Both the position numbers and the translations under genes were made by a program. Shown in pieces: positions 26,661 to 39,569 of a stretch of DNA of 64,000 nt. The notes under the pieces are model-generated. The model made no database searches. It was not told the DNA's origin and saw nothing but the letters and a program-made list of their open reading frames with translations. The stretch comes from REEB95 sp963810055. GTDB lineage: Bacteria > Pseudomonadota > Alphaproteobacteria > ATCC43930 > CGMCC-115725. The stretch's first letter is position 1. Each line of letters opens with the position of its first letter. The stretch is from contig CAWEME010000007.1 of NCBI GenBank assembly GCA_963810055.1, forward strand, positions 62,001 to 126,000, written 5' to 3'.

Positions 26661-27353
26661 ATGCGCAAAATCTGGTTGATCGCCGCCGCCTTGGCCTGGA
26701 CCACGCTCGCTTTCGGCAGCGCCCGGGCCGCCGATGTGCCGCAGCTCCAACCCGGCGACCGGGTGCTGGGCAAGGCCGATGCGCCCATCGTCATCTTCGA
26801 ATTCTTCTCGCTCACCTGCCCGCATTGCGCCGTTTTCGACCAGGAGACCTTGCCCTTGGTCAAGAAGAACTGGATCGACACCGGCAAGGCCAAGCTGGTC
26901 TATCGCGACTTTCCGCTCGACCAAGAGGCGTTGTTCGCAGCGGCGGTGGCGCGCTGCCTGCCGCCCCAGCACTATCCCGGCTTCATCGACATGGTGTTCG
27001 CGAACCAGCGCGACTGGGCCACGGCCAGCGATTACAAGGCGGCGCTGGCGAAACTGGCCAAGATCGCCGGCATGAGCCAGCAGGATTTCGACGCCTGCAC
27101 CGGCAACCAGAAAATGAGCGACGCCGTCATGGCCGCGGAGTTCGACGCGAAGAACCGTTACGGCATCGAATCGACGCCCACCTTCTTCGTCAACGGCAAG
27201 AAAGTGGTGGGCGAGCTGGCCTATCCGGATTTCGTCAAATACCTTGCCGGCGACCCCGGTGCCGGCGCCACCGGCGTCGCCACCGCCGCCGCGGATGAGG
27301 GGATGCTCGACCGGGTCCGGCAGTGGTTCGGCGTCCTCATGTCCCGCAGCTAA
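26661..27353 (+). CDS. DsbA-family thiol:disulfide oxidoreductase
   Basis: Secreted thioredoxin-fold protein. A signal peptide ends SARA-AD (cleavage after residue 23). The active site C53-P-H-C56 (FFSLTCPHCAVFD) is the DsbA-type motif, and the cis-Pro loop is in GIESTPTFFVNGKK. The 230-aa length is typical of the alphaproteobacterial DsbA group located upstream of smc. It probably introduces or isomerises disulfides in periplasmic proteins such as TolA; that link is inference. Confidence 0.92.
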   Translation: MRKIWLIAAALAWTTLAFGSARAADVPQLQPGDRVLGKADAPIVIFEFFSLTCPHCAVFDQETLPLVKKNWIDTGKAKLVYRDFPLDQEALFAAAVARCLPPQHYPGFIDMVFANQRDWATASDYKAALAKLAKIAGMSQQDFDACTGNQKMSDAVMAAEFDAKNRYGIESTPTFFVNGKKVVGELAYPDFVKYLAGDPGAGATGVATAAADEGMLDRVRQWFGVLMSRS

Positions 27354-27369
27354 GCGAAACACGGCACCC

Positions 27370-30300
27370 GTGCATTTTTCGAAACTCCGTCTCCACGGTT
27401 TCAAGTCCTTCGTCGATCCGACCGAACTCGTGATCGAGGCCGGGCTTACCGGAATCGTCGGCCCCAATGGCTGCGGCAAATCGAATCTAGTCGAGGCGCT
27501 GCGTTGGGTGATGGGCGAGACCTCGGCCAAGCGCCTGCGCGGCGGCGAGATGGACGACGTCATCTTCGCCGGCACCTCGGCGCGCCCCGCGCGCAACGTC
27601 GCCGAGGTGATGCTCCATCTCGACAACACCAGGCACGACGCGCCGCAGCCCTACGGCGAGTTCGAGGAAATCCAGATCGCGCGGCGCATCGAGCGCGGCG
27701 TCGGCTCGGATTTCCGCATCAACGGCCACGAGAGGCGCGCGCGCGACGTGCAGCTCTTGTTCGCGGACGTGGCGACGGGCGCGCAGTCGAGCGGCATGAT
27801 CAGCCAGGGACGGGTCGGCGCCATCATCACGGCGCGGCCGGCGGACCGCCGCGGCTTGCTGGAGGAAGCGGCCGGCATCTCGGGATTGCATTCGCGCCGT
27901 CACGAGGCCGAGCTGCGCTTGAACGGCGCCGAAACCAATCTGGCGCGGCTCGACGATGTGCTGCAGACGCTCGAAGCCCAGCTGGAAGGCTTGAAGAAGC
28001 AAGCGCGCCAAGCCGCGCGTTATCGCCGGCTCAGCGACCATATCCGCCGCGCCGAGGCGGCGGTGCAGCATCTGCGTTGGTTGGCGGCTTCGGCCGAGTT
28101 GACCGCCGCCGAGGAACGCCTGCGCGCCGCCGAACGCGTGGTGGCCGAGCGCACGACGGCCGCGTCGGCGGCCGAGCGGAACCGCGAGGCGGTTTCGGCC
28201 TTGCTGCCGGCGCTGCGCCAGGCCGAAGCCGTGGCCGCGGCGGAATTGCAGCGGCTCACTCTCGCGCGCCAGGGACTGGAAGAAGAGGAACGCCGCCTTA
28301 CCGCCTCGCGCCTGGCGGCCGAGGCGCGGCTCGAACAGCTGGCGGCGGATTTGAAGCGCGAGGACGAGCTGGCCGGCGACGCCAAGACGGCGCTCGCGCG
28401 CCTTGAAGAAGAACGTGTTTCTCTGCGCGCGGCGCAGGAACAGGAGCAGACGGTGCAGCGGCGCGCGGCCGAGGAACTCGCCCGCGTCACCGGAGAAGTC
28501 GCCGCGCTCGACGCCGAATTGACCCAGCTGACCGAACGCGTGGCATCCGACGAGGCGCGGCGCGCCGCGTTGACCGGCCGCATCAACGAATCCTCCGAAC
28601 GCCTGCTCCGGCTCAAGGAACGCGAGGGCGAACTCGCCCTCCAGCGCGAAGCGCTCGAGGCCGAGGCGGCCGCTTCGGCCGTCAGCCCCGAAATAGCCGC
28701 CGCGTTGCGCGCCGCCGAGGACGCCGCCGACCAGAGCCGCGAGGCGGTGGCGGCGGCGGAACAAGCCTTGGCCGAGGCGAGGGCATCCGAGAACCAGGCG
28801 CGCGCGCCGCTCGAACAAGCCGAGATGCGCCGCGCCAAGCTCAGGGCCGAGGGCGAGGCGCTGGAGAAGATGCTCGCCGGGCCGGCCGAGGGGCGCTGGC
28901 CGCCGATCATCGACGCCTTGCAGGTCTCGCATGGCTACGAGGCGGCGCTGGGCGCCGCGCTGGGCGAGGATTTGACCGCGCCCGTCGACGAGACCGCCCC
29001 CTCTTACTGGTTCGCGCTCGCGGATTACACCGACGCGCCCGGATTGCCCGGCGGCGTGGAACCCCTGGCGCGCTTCGTCACCGCGCCCGCCGCGCTCGCC
29101 CGCCGCCTGCATCAGATCGGCGTGGTCGAGACGTCATCCGATGGGCAGCGGCTGCAAGGCGACTTGCGCCCCGGCCAGCGTCTGGTTAGCCGCGACGGCG
29201 GGCTGTGGCGCTGGGACGGCTTCCGCCGCGTGCCGGGCGCACCCGCCGCGGCGACCCAGCGGCTGGAACAACGCCACCGCTTCGCCGCCATCGAGCGCGA
29301 GCTGTCCGGTGCCGAGGCCGAGGCGGCGATGCACCGGAATCTGCTGGACGAGGCCCAGCGTCAGACCCGCGACCGCGCCGAAGGCGATCGCGCCGCGCGC
29401 CAGGCCGCGCGCGAGGCCATGGACGAGCTGGCCAATGCCCGCGCCCAGGAGGCCGAGAAATCGCTCGCCGCCGCCGCCGTGGTGTCGCGCCGCGCCGCGC
29501 ATGAAGAAGCGGCGCAGCGCTTGAGGCTCGACCTGGCCGAGACCGAAACCGAGATCGAAACCTGCCGCGCCGAACTCGCCAAGCTGCCCGATCCGGCGCT
29601 GGCGCGCGAGGCGGCGCAGGCGATGCGCTCCAATCTCTCCGAGCGCCGCGCCGTGCAGCAGGCGCAACAGGGCGAGCACGACCGGCTGCTGCGCGAGGCC
29701 GAGGCCCGGACGCAAAGACTGGCGGCCATCGGCGTCGAATTCGGCTCCTGGTCGCAGCGCGCCGATGCCGCCGCGCGCCAGCGCCAGACGCTCGAGACGC
29801 GCCGCAACGAACTGCTTGCCGAGATCGAGGCGCTGGTCAAGCGGCCGGCCGAGATCGCGCATGAGCGCGAGCAACTCGCCGAGATCATCGAGCGATCCAC
29901 GATCAAGCGGAACCAGACCGCGGACGAACTCGCCGCGGGCGAGACCAATCTCACCGAGGCGGACAAGGCCGCCCGCGCCGCGGAGGCTTTGGCCAGCGAA
30001 GCGCGCGAGGCGCGCGTGCGCGCCGAGGGGCAACGCGACCAGGCGGTGCTCGCGCGCGACAACGTGGCGCAGGCGATATCCGAGAAACTCCAGATCAAGC
30101 CCGAAGAGACGCTGGCCGCGGCGGAGATCGACGAGGACAAGGAACTGCCCGACATGGCCAGCGCCACGGCCCGGCTCGAGCGGCTGATGCGCGAGCGCGA
30201 CAACATGGGGCCGGTCAATCTGGTCGCCGAGGCGGAGGCGCAAGAGGTCGAAGAGAAGCTCACCAGCCTCAAGCGCGAGCGCGAGGATTTGACCGGCGCG

Positions 30301-30837
30301 ATCGCGCGGCTGCGCCAGGGCATCGCCGCCCTGAACCGCGAAGGCCGCGAGCGGCTGCTGGCCGCCTTCGCCAAGGTCAACGATCATTTCAGCAAGCTGT
30401 TTGTGCGCCTGTTCGGCGGCGGGCGGGCGCATCTGACGCTCGATCAGGGCGACGAGCAGGATCCGCTCGAGGCGGGCCTCGAGATCATGGCGAGCCCGCC
30501 CGGCAAGAAATTGCAGTCGCTGTCGCTGTTGTCGGGCGGCGAGCAGGCGCTGACCGCGTTGGCGTTGCTGTTTGCCGTCTTTCTGACGAACCCGGCCCCG
30601 ATCTGCGTGCTGGACGAGGTGGACGCGCCCCTGGACGACGCCAATGTGGACCGCTTCTGCCGCCTGGTGGCCGAGATCGCCGAGAGCGCCGAGACCCGGT
30701 TCCTGATCATCACCCATCACCGCCTGACCATGGCGCGGGTCGACCGGCTCTACGGCGTCACCATGGGCGAGCACGGCATATCGCAACTGGTCTCGGTCGA
30801 TCTCCAGCGCGTCGAAGAGCTGCGCCAGAGCGCCTGA
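27370..30837 (+). CDS. smc: Chromosome segregation protein SMC
   Basis: 1155-aa ABC-type ATPase that compacts and segregates chromosomes with ScpAB. It starts at GTG 27370 (VHFSKLRLHGFKSFVDPTE), 16 bases after the previous stop. Walker A GPNGCGKS lies at 31-38. Long coiled coils flank a hinge near residues 515-620 (GRWPPIIDALQVSHGYEAAL). The signature LLSGGEQALTALAL and Walker B ICVLDEVDAPLDDANV are at the C terminus. Strong Ala/Arg/Glu bias reflects the coiled coils and high G+C. An upstream in-frame extension to 27244 lies inside the DsbA gene and is not part of the protein. Confidence 0.96.
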   Translation: MHFSKLRLHGFKSFVDPTELVIEAGLTGIVGPNGCGKSNLVEALRWVMGETSAKRLRGGEMDDVIFAGTSARPARNVAEVMLHLDNTRHDAPQPYGEFEEIQIARRIERGVGSDFRINGHERRARDVQLLFADVATGAQSSGMISQGRVGAIITARPADRRGLLEEAAGISGLHSRRHEAELRLNGAETNLARLDDVLQTLEAQLEGLKKQARQAARYRRLSDHIRRAEAAVQHLRWLAASAELTAAEERLRAAERVVAERTTAASAAERNREAVSALLPALRQAEAVAAAELQRLTLARQGLEEEERRLTASRLAAEARLEQLAADLKREDELAGDAKTALARLEEERVSLRAAQEQEQTVQRRAAEELARVTGEVAALDAELTQLTERVASDEARRAALTGRINESSERLLRLKEREGELALQREALEAEAAASAVSPEIAAALRAAEDAADQSREAVAAAEQALAEARASENQARAPLEQAEMRRAKLRAEGEALEKMLAGPAEGRWPPIIDALQVSHGYEAALGAALGEDLTAPVDETAPSYWFALADYTDAPGLPGGVEPLARFVTAPAALARRLHQIGVVETSSDGQRLQGDLRPGQRLVSRDGGLWRWDGFRRVPGAPAAATQRLEQRHRFAAIERELSGAEAEAAMHRNLLDEAQRQTRDRAEGDRAARQAAREAMDELANARAQEAEKSLAAAAVVSRRAAHEEAAQRLRLDLAETETEIETCRAELAKLPDPALAREAAQAMRSNLSERRAVQQAQQGEHDRLLREAEARTQRLAAIGVEFGSWSQRADAAARQRQTLETRRNELLAEIEALVKRPAEIAHEREQLAEIIERSTIKRNQTADELAAGETNLTEADKAARAAEALASEAREARVRAEGQRDQAVLARDNVAQAISEKLQIKPEETLAAAEIDEDKELPDMASATARLERLMRERDNMGPVNLVAEAEAQEVEEKLTSLKREREDLTGAIARLRQGIAALNREGRERLLAAFAKVNDHFSKLFVRLFGGGRAHLTLDQGDEQDPLEAGLEIMASPPGKKLQSLSLLSGGEQALTALALLFAVFLTNPAPICVLDEVDAPLDDANVDRFCRLVAEIAESAETRFLIITHHRLTMARVDRLYGVTMGEHGISQLVSVDLQRVEELRQSA

Positions 30838-30877
30838 GGCGCCGGCGCGCAAAACGCCGCACGGACACGCTGTCGCC

Positions 30878-30906
30878 TTGACACCCCCCTCCCCGCCTTT
30901 TAGAAG
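30878..30906 (+). promoter_or_regulatory. Promoter of the atpIBE-b'-b operon
   Basis: TTGACA (30878-30883) and TAGAAG (30901-30906) are separated by exactly 17 bases. This is a good sigma-70-type pair in the 143-base gap between smc and atpI. The predicted start is near 30913, leaving a leader of about 68 bases. Confidence 0.6.
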
Positions 30907-30980
30907 TTGCGCGCGCCTGATCCGCCGAGTCGTGGGCCGCGCGGGCGACGATTTATCCAGGCTTCCCGGGTGGTTGGCCG

Positions 30981-31346
30981 ATGGGCGAAAACGATCCGCG
31001 CGCAAGCCTCAAGGAACTGGGCGACCGGCTCGATAAGGCGCGCGGCGAAATGAAACACGCCGCGCCGCCCGGCGGGACCGGAATCGGCAACACCCAGAGC
31101 GCGCTCGGCCAGGGCCTGCGCATCGGGGTCGAGCTGGTGGTGGCGGTGGTGGTATCGGTTGGTATCGGCTGGGCGCTCGACAACTGGTTCGGCACCAAGC
31201 CGCTGTTCATGGTGGTGTTCTTCTTCCTCGGCATCGGCGCCGGGATGTGGAACGTCTATCGCGCGGTGAAGGGCATGGGCTCGGCGATGGGCGTGCGGCG
31301 GGGAATGCCGGGGAACAAGACGTGGGACGACGAGGACGAGGATTGA
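30981..31346 (+). CDS. atpI: ATP synthase assembly protein AtpI
   Basis: Small inner-membrane protein that assists c-ring assembly and is often linked to Mg uptake. The N terminus is a charged helix (SLKELGDRLDKARGEMKH). Two membrane helices follow (about 47-68 and 73-95, LVVAVVVSVGIGWALDNWF and LFMVVFFFLGIGAGMWNVY). The acidic C-terminal tail (DDEDED) is typical of the alphaproteobacterial form. The 121-aa length is normal. First gene of the Fo operon. Confidence 0.9.
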   Translation: MGENDPRASLKELGDRLDKARGEMKHAAPPGGTGIGNTQSALGQGLRIGVELVVAVVVSVGIGWALDNWFGTKPLFMVVFFFLGIGAGMWNVYRAVKGMGSAMGVRRGMPGNKTWDDEDED

Positions 31347-31347
31347 C

Positions 31348-32079
31348 GTGACGATAGAGCTTCACCCGCTGGACCAGTTCAAGATCGAGCCGATCTATCC
31401 GCTGCACATCGGCGGCGTCGACGCCTCCTTCACCAATTCGGCGCTGTTCATGACGGCCTCGGTGGCGTTGATCTCGGCGCTGGTGATCCTGGGCTCGCGC
31501 AAGGCGGAGATGGTGCCGGGCCGCTGGCAGTCGCTCGGCGAGATGGCCTACGAATTCATCGCCAACATGATCGACGAGACGGTGGGCAAGGAGGGCCAGG
31601 AATATTTCCCCTTCGTGTTTTCGCTGTTCATGTTCATCCTGTTCGGCAACGTGCTGGGGCTGATCCCCTACGGCTTCACCTTCACCAGCCACATCATCGT
31701 GACCTTCGCGCTGGCGGCGCTGGTGTTCATCGGCGTGACCATCATCGGGATCGTGCGCCACGGCTTCCATTTCCTGTCGCTGTTCGTGCCGCACGGCGTG
31801 CCGGTGATTCTGCTCCTGCTGCTGGTGCCGATCGAGGTGCTGTCGTATTTCATCCGGCCCTTCACGCTCTCCATCCGGCTCTTCGCCAACATGCTGGCCG
31901 GCCATACCATGCTGGCGATCTTCGGCGGCTTCGTCGCCGCCATCGGCCTTCTGGGGATCATCCCCCTGGGGGTCGACGTGTTGCTCATCTTCCTCGAATT
32001 GCTGGTGGCGGTGCTGCAAGCCTATGTCTTCACCATCCTCACCTGTCTCTATCTGCGTGACGCCATCCACCTTCACTGA
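31348..32079 (+). CDS. atpB: ATP synthase Fo subunit a
   Basis: Integral membrane stator that forms the proton half-channels. It starts at GTG one base after the atpI stop. The 243-aa protein has five to six membrane helices. The essential Arg is in FTLSIRLFANMLAGH, and the C-terminal helix LLIFLELLVAVLQAYVFTIL is typical. It works with the c-ring encoded next. Confidence 0.97.
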   Translation: MTIELHPLDQFKIEPIYPLHIGGVDASFTNSALFMTASVALISALVILGSRKAEMVPGRWQSLGEMAYEFIANMIDETVGKEGQEYFPFVFSLFMFILFGNVLGLIPYGFTFTSHIIVTFALAALVFIGVTIIGIVRHGFHFLSLFVPHGVPVILLLLLVPIEVLSYFIRPFTLSIRLFANMLAGHTMLAIFGGFVAAIGLLGIIPLGVDVLLIFLELLVAVLQAYVFTILTCLYLRDAIHLH

Positions 32080-32105
32080 AACTTTCACATCCAAAGGATA
32101 CCATT

Positions 32106-32327
32106 ATGGATCTCGCTTCCGCAAAAATGATCGGCGCCGGCCTTGCCTGCATCGCGCTCGTCGGCGCCGGTATCGGCATCGGCAACGTGTTCTCGGCGCT
32201 CATCACCGCGCTCGCCCGCAACCCGGCCGCGCAGGTGACGCCCTTCGCCTTCCTGGGCTTCGCGCTGGCCGAGGCGACCGGGCTGTTCGGCCTCGCCATC
32301 GCCTTCCTCATCCTGTTCGTGTTCTAA
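32106..32327 (+). CDS. atpE: ATP synthase Fo subunit c
   Basis: 73-aa double-helix hairpin of the proton-translocating ring. The polar loop ARNP (37-40) contacts the F1 stalk. The proton-binding carboxylate is Glu56 in FALAEATGLF. The first helix has the GxGxG packing pattern (GAGIGIG). An AAAGGA ribosome site precedes the ATG. Confidence 0.97.
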   Translation: MDLASAKMIGAGLACIALVGAGIGIGNVFSALITALARNPAAQVTPFAFLGFALAEATGLFGLAIAFLILFVF

Positions 32328-32333
32328 GGCAAG

Positions 32334-32825
32334 ATGCCGCAGCTCGATCTCGCCACCTTTCCGTCGCAGCTGATCTGGCTGGCCATCACCTTCGTCACGC
32401 TCTACCTGGTGATGGCCTTTACCGGGCTGCCGCGCCTGGGCGGGATCATCGAACGGCGCCGCGCCCGCATAGCGGCCGATCTCGACAAGGCGCAACGCAT
32501 GAAGGCCGAAGCCGAGGCGGTGATCGCCGCCTATGAGAAGACGCTGGCCGAGGCGCGCGCGAAGGCGCAGGCGGTGCTGCGCGAGACCGCCAACCAGTTG
32601 AGCGCCGAGGCGGCGGCGCAGCAAAAGAAGCTCGCCGAGCGGCTTAAGATCGAGGGCGAGGCCGCCGAGAAGCGCATCGAGGCCGCCAAGACCAAGGCGC
32701 TGTCCGGATTGCGCGAGCTGGCGGTGGATGTCGCGCGCGCGGCCTCGGCCAGGCTTTCCGGCCGCGAAGCCGAGGCCTCGCATGTGGCGGAAGCGGTCGA
32801 CGCCGTGCTCAAGGAGCACGCGTGA
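32334..32825 (+). CDS. ATP synthase Fo subunit b' (second b-type stalk subunit)
   Basis: 163-aa peripheral stalk subunit. One N-terminal membrane helix (about 10-30, LIWLAITFVTLYLVMAF) is followed by a long charged helix for pairing with subunit b. Having separate b' and b genes is usual in alphaproteobacteria. It lies 6 bases after atpE, and its stop overlaps the next start. Confidence 0.94.
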   Translation: MPQLDLATFPSQLIWLAITFVTLYLVMAFTGLPRLGGIIERRRARIAADLDKAQRMKAEAEAVIAAYEKTLAEARAKAQAVLRETANQLSAEAAAQQKKLAERLKIEGEAAEKRIEAAKTKALSGLRELAVDVARAASARLSGREAEASHVAEAVDAVLKEHA

Positions 32826-33325
32826 TGGAATGGCTTTTCGATCTCGCCCGCGAGGGCGAATTCTGGGTGCTGGTCGCCTTCGTGATCGCGATGTCGTTCC
32901 TGGTCTACAAGGTGCAGGGCGCGGCCCTGGGCGCGCTCGACCAGCGTTCGGCCAAGATCAAATCCGAGCTCGACGAGGCCCAGCGCCTGGCCGAGGAGGC
33001 GCAGAAGAGCCTCGCCCAATACCAGCTGAAACAGCGCGACGCGCTCAAGGAATCCGAGGCGATTATCCTCCAGGCCCGCGCCGATGCCGGACGTCTTGCC
33101 GCCCAGGCGCGGCTCGACCTGGCGACGGCGCTCGACCGGCGCCAGCGCATGGCGATCGAGCGCATCGCGCTCGACGAGGCCGAGGCGGTGGCCGAAGTGC
33201 GCAACCAGGCGGTCGAAGTGGCGGTGGCGGCGGTGCGCCGCATCCTGGCCCGGGATCTCGACGCCAAGAACCGCAGCGATCTCATCGACCAGGCGATCGC
33301 GGCCATGCCCGAGACGCTGCATTAG
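32825..33325 (+). CDS. atpF: ATP synthase Fo subunit b
   Basis: 166-aa peripheral stalk subunit. It has an N-terminal membrane helix (FWVLVAFVIAMSFLVYKV) and a long Ala/Glu-rich helix. The ATG at 32825 is used; a GTG immediately before it (32822) is the alternative, and the b' stop overlaps both. Genes for the F1 sector (alpha to epsilon) are not in this window, so F1 and Fo are encoded in separate operons. Confidence 0.94.
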   Translation: MEWLFDLAREGEFWVLVAFVIAMSFLVYKVQGAALGALDQRSAKIKSELDEAQRLAEEAQKSLAQYQLKQRDALKESEAIILQARADAGRLAAQARLDLATALDRRQRMAIERIALDEAEAVAEVRNQAVEVAVAAVRRILARDLDAKNRSDLIDQAIAAMPETLH

Positions 33326-33355
33326 GATTGGAAGGGGCCGCGCGCGCCCCACGCG

Positions 33356-33787
33356 ATGAAACGCCGCCTCGTTCTGCTTGCGCCGCTCGCCCTGGCCCTT
33401 GTTCCCCGCCGGGCGCTGGCGCATTCCTTCACGCTCGGGCCGATCGAGATCGGGCACCCTTGGGCCAAGCCCACCGTGACCGAGGCGGCGGCCATGTTCA
33501 TGGCGCTTTATAACACCGGCGACAAGCCCGACCGGCTGGTCGGCGCAACGACCCCGATCGCCACCCAGGTGATCTTCCGCGACGCCGGCGGCGACGCGCT
33601 CGAATATTACGACCTGCGCCCGAAACGGCCTGTGGCGCTGCGCCCGGGCGGGCGTTACATCGCGCTGCACGGGTTGAAGAAGCCGCTCGCCATCGACGAT
33701 GCTTTCCCGTTGACGCTGATCTTCTCCGCTGCCGGCCGCATCACCGTTTCGGTGCTGGTCGAGGAAGGGCCGGAGGAGAATTCCTAA
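33356..33787 (+). CDS. PCuAC-like periplasmic protein lacking copper ligands
   Basis: 143-aa secreted protein with a signal peptide (cleavage near LALA-HS, residue 22). The fold-level motifs of the PCu(A)C copper chaperone family are clear: GHPWAKPTVTEAAAMFMALY, NTGDKPDRLVGATTP, LRPGGRYIALHGLKKPL, and FPLTLIFSAAGRITVSVLVE. The usual H/M-x10-M-x21-H-x-M copper site is not conserved: QVIFRDAGGDALEYYDLR has no His or Met, and the final HxM is replaced. Copper delivery to oxidases is therefore doubtful. It ends overlapping the convergent oxidase gene by four bases. Confidence 0.8.
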   Translation: MKRRLVLLAPLALALVPRRALAHSFTLGPIEIGHPWAKPTVTEAAAMFMALYNTGDKPDRLVGATTPIATQVIFRDAGGDALEYYDLRPKRPVALRPGGRYIALHGLKKPLAIDDAFPLTLIFSAAGRITVSVLVEEGPEENS

Positions 33788-34884
33788 AGCAGCGAAGCCG
33801 CGTAATCCGCCAGCGGCAGCGAGGATGTCAGCCCCGGCGATTCGATGCCGTAGAGATTGACCAGGCCGGGCACGCCGTGATCCTTCGGCCCTTGGACGAG
33901 GAAATCGGCGGCGGGCTCGGCGGGGCCGCTGATCTTCGGGCGGATGCCGGCATAGCCCGGCATCAGCGCGCCGTCCTTCAAGCCCGGCCAGTATTTGCGG
34001 ATGGCGGCGTAGAACAGATCGCCGCGTTTCGGATCGACGCTGTAGTCGATGCCGCCGATCCATTCGGTGTCGGGGCCGAACTTGCCCTGGCCGCCGAGAT
34101 CGGCGGTGTAGTGGACGCCCAGCCCGGCATGTTCCGGCACCGGATAGATCAGGCGCTTGAAAGGCGCGCGGCCCGACAGCGTGAAATAGACGCCGCGGCA
34201 ATAATAATCGCGCGGGATCGATTCGGGCGGCACGCCCTTGAGCCGCCGCGCCAGAGACGGCGCGAAAAGCCCGGCGGCATTGACCAGGATCTTGCATGCG
34301 ATCGCGGTCTTGCCGTCGCCGCCCACTTCGAGATCGAAGCCCGACGAGGTCGCGCGCCCGCTTAGCAGTTCGGCGCGCAGCACCAGCCTGGCGCCGGCAT
34401 TCTCGGCATCGCCCAAATAGCCCAGCATCAGCGCGTGGCTGTCGATGATCCCGGTCGAAGGCGAATGAAATGCGGCAACGCAGGAAAGATCGGGCTCGAG
34501 ATCGCGCGCCGCCCGGCCGCTCAATAATTCGAGATCGCCGACGCCGTTGGCGGCGGCCTTTTCCATCAGCCCCGCGAGCGACGAGGCTTCGCGCTCGTCC
34601 ACCGCCACCACCAGCTTGCCGATGCGTTTGGCGGTGATGCCGCGTTCGGCGCAATAGGCGTAAAGCCGCCGGTTGCCCGCGACGCAGAACCGCGCCTTGA
34701 AACTGCCCTTGGGATAATAGAGCCCGGCATGGATCACCTCGCTGTTGCGCGAGGAGGTGTGCGCGCCGATGACGCGTTCCTGCTCCAGCATCAGCACCTC
34801 GCGGCCCTGGAGCGCCAGGCAGCGGGCGGCGGCCAGGCCGATGATCCCCGCCCCCACCACCACGCATTCGACCGTATCGGCCAT
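33784..34884 (-). CDS. lhgO: L-2-hydroxyglutarate oxidase-like FAD oxidoreductase
   Basis: DAO-superfamily flavoenzyme. The FAD motif VVVGAGIIGLAAARCLALQG spans 8-27. HTSSRNSEVIHAGLYYPKGS and YGIESPGLTSSL are signatures of the LhgO/L2HGDH group, which oxidises L-2-hydroxyglutarate to 2-oxoglutarate. The 366-aa length is slightly shorter than the about 400-aa E. coli enzyme. The protein is divergent from the exporter gene and convergent with the PCuAC-like gene. Confidence 0.88.
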   Translation of the reverse strand: MADTVECVVVGAGIIGLAAARCLALQGREVLMLEQERVIGAHTSSRNSEVIHAGLYYPKGSFKARFCVAGNRRLYAYCAERGITAKRIGKLVVAVDEREASSLAGLMEKAAANGVGDLELLSGRAARDLEPDLSCVAAFHSPSTGIIDSHALMLGYLGDAENAGARLVLRAELLSGRATSSGFDLEVGGDGKTAIACKILVNAAGLFAPSLARRLKGVPPESIPRDYYCRGVYFTLSGRAPFKRLIYPVPEHAGLGVHYTADLGGQGKFGPDTEWIGGIDYSVDPKRGDLFYAAIRKYWPGLKDGALMPGYAGIRPKISGPAEPAADFLVQGPKDHGVPGLVNLYGIESPGLTSSLPLADYAASLL

Positions 34885-34941
34885 GATCCGCTCTTTTGCC
34901 CCGCCCTTTACGCGCGCCTTTTACAGGGGGCCGATCATGCC

Positions 34942-35934
34942 GTGATTGACGCCGCCGCGCGAGGCCGACAAGCTCGCCTCGCCGTTCCGGGGGAGATTCC
35001 AATTCCAGCCAAACAGACAGGCCGATTCGAGGCGCTATATCCCTATCTGCTGCTGACCCTGTGCATGTTGATCTGGTCGGTCAATTGGGTGCTGGGCCGC
35101 GCCGTGCGCGACGACATACCGCCGGTGGCGCTCACCTTCGGGCGCTGGGCGATTTCGGCGATATGCCTGGCGCCGCTCGCCATCCCGCGGCTCAAGGGCA
35201 AGAAAGCGGTGCTGAAACGCCACGCTTGGCTGATTGCGGCGCTGGGATTCCTCGGCGTCGGATTCTTCCAGGCCGTGGTCTATACCGGCTTGCGCTACAC
35301 CGGCACGATCAACGCGGTGCTGGTGAATTCGGTGGCGCCGATGTTCATCATCGCCATCGCCTGGATCATCGACGGCGACCGGGTCAGCCCGCGCCAGCTT
35401 CTCGGCATGGCGATCTCGTTCTGCGGCATCGTCATCATCATCACGCGCGGCGAGGCCAAGCAATTGCTGCACCTCTATTTCAACATCGGCGACCTGATCA
35501 TCTTTTTCGCCATGCCCGCCTGGGGACTTTATTGCGTGCTGCTGCGCCGCGTTCCGAAGTCGCTGGACACGCTGGGACTGCTCTTCGCCATCAACATCGC
35601 GGGGCTGGCGATGATCGCGCCGGCGGCGGCGGTCGAAGCCGTCTTCTTCGCAACGCCGCGCTGGACCCCGTTGAGCCTCGCGGCGGTGCTCTATATCGGC
35701 CTGTTCGCCTCGTTCCTGGCCTATATCTGCTGGAATCGCGGCGTCGAGCTGGTCGGGCCGAACCGCGCCGGATTCACCACCCACCTCTTGCCCGCCTTCG
35801 CCACCGTGCTGGCGGTGGTTTTCCTCCACGAGGAACTGCACCCCTATCACGTCGCCGGCATAGCCGTGGTGCTGTTCGGCGTCTATCTCGCCACCAGCGC
35901 GCGGCACAAGGCGGTGGTCGTGGCGGTCGATTAA
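34942..35934 (+). CDS. EamA/DMT-family transporter
   Basis: Ten-helix drug/metabolite transporter with two EamA repeats (about 35-165 and 180-320). The first helix is LYPYLLLTLCMLIWSVNWV. PNRAGFTTHLLPAFATVLAV is the typical end of repeat two, followed by the LHEEL signature. The start is uncertain: I use GTG 34942 after AGGGGG because no ATG precedes the first helix in frame without running far into the divergent oxidase gene. The substrate cannot be told; a metabolite exporter is likely. Confidence 0.82.
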   Translation: MIDAAARGRQARLAVPGEIPIPAKQTGRFEALYPYLLLTLCMLIWSVNWVLGRAVRDDIPPVALTFGRWAISAICLAPLAIPRLKGKKAVLKRHAWLIAALGFLGVGFFQAVVYTGLRYTGTINAVLVNSVAPMFIIAIAWIIDGDRVSPRQLLGMAISFCGIVIIITRGEAKQLLHLYFNIGDLIIFFAMPAWGLYCVLLRRVPKSLDTLGLLFAINIAGLAMIAPAAAVEAVFFATPRWTPLSLAAVLYIGLFASFLAYICWNRGVELVGPNRAGFTTHLLPAFATVLAVVFLHEELHPYHVAGIAVVLFGVYLATSARHKAVVVAVD

Positions 35935-35937
35935 GAC

Positions 35938-39563
<3,626 letters not shown>

Positions 39564-39569
39564 GCCCGC

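Noticed and set aside
27244..27369. A longer N terminus for SMC
   Set aside because: It lies inside the DsbA-like gene and adds Pro/Ser-rich residues before the conserved HFSKLRLHGFKSF start.
29134..31005. A 623-codon frame antisense to smc
   Set aside because: Low-complexity antisense to the SMC coiled coil; no start signal or motif.
34729..34941. A longer N terminus for the EamA transporter
   Set aside because: It is antisense to the conserved FAD-binding start of the oxidase gene.
32531..35002. An 823-codon open frame antisense to atpF', atpF, the PCuAC-like gene and the transporter start
   Set aside because: Repetitive Arg/Ala/Gly composition without any motif; typical antisense frame in high-G+C DNA opposite well-supported genes.
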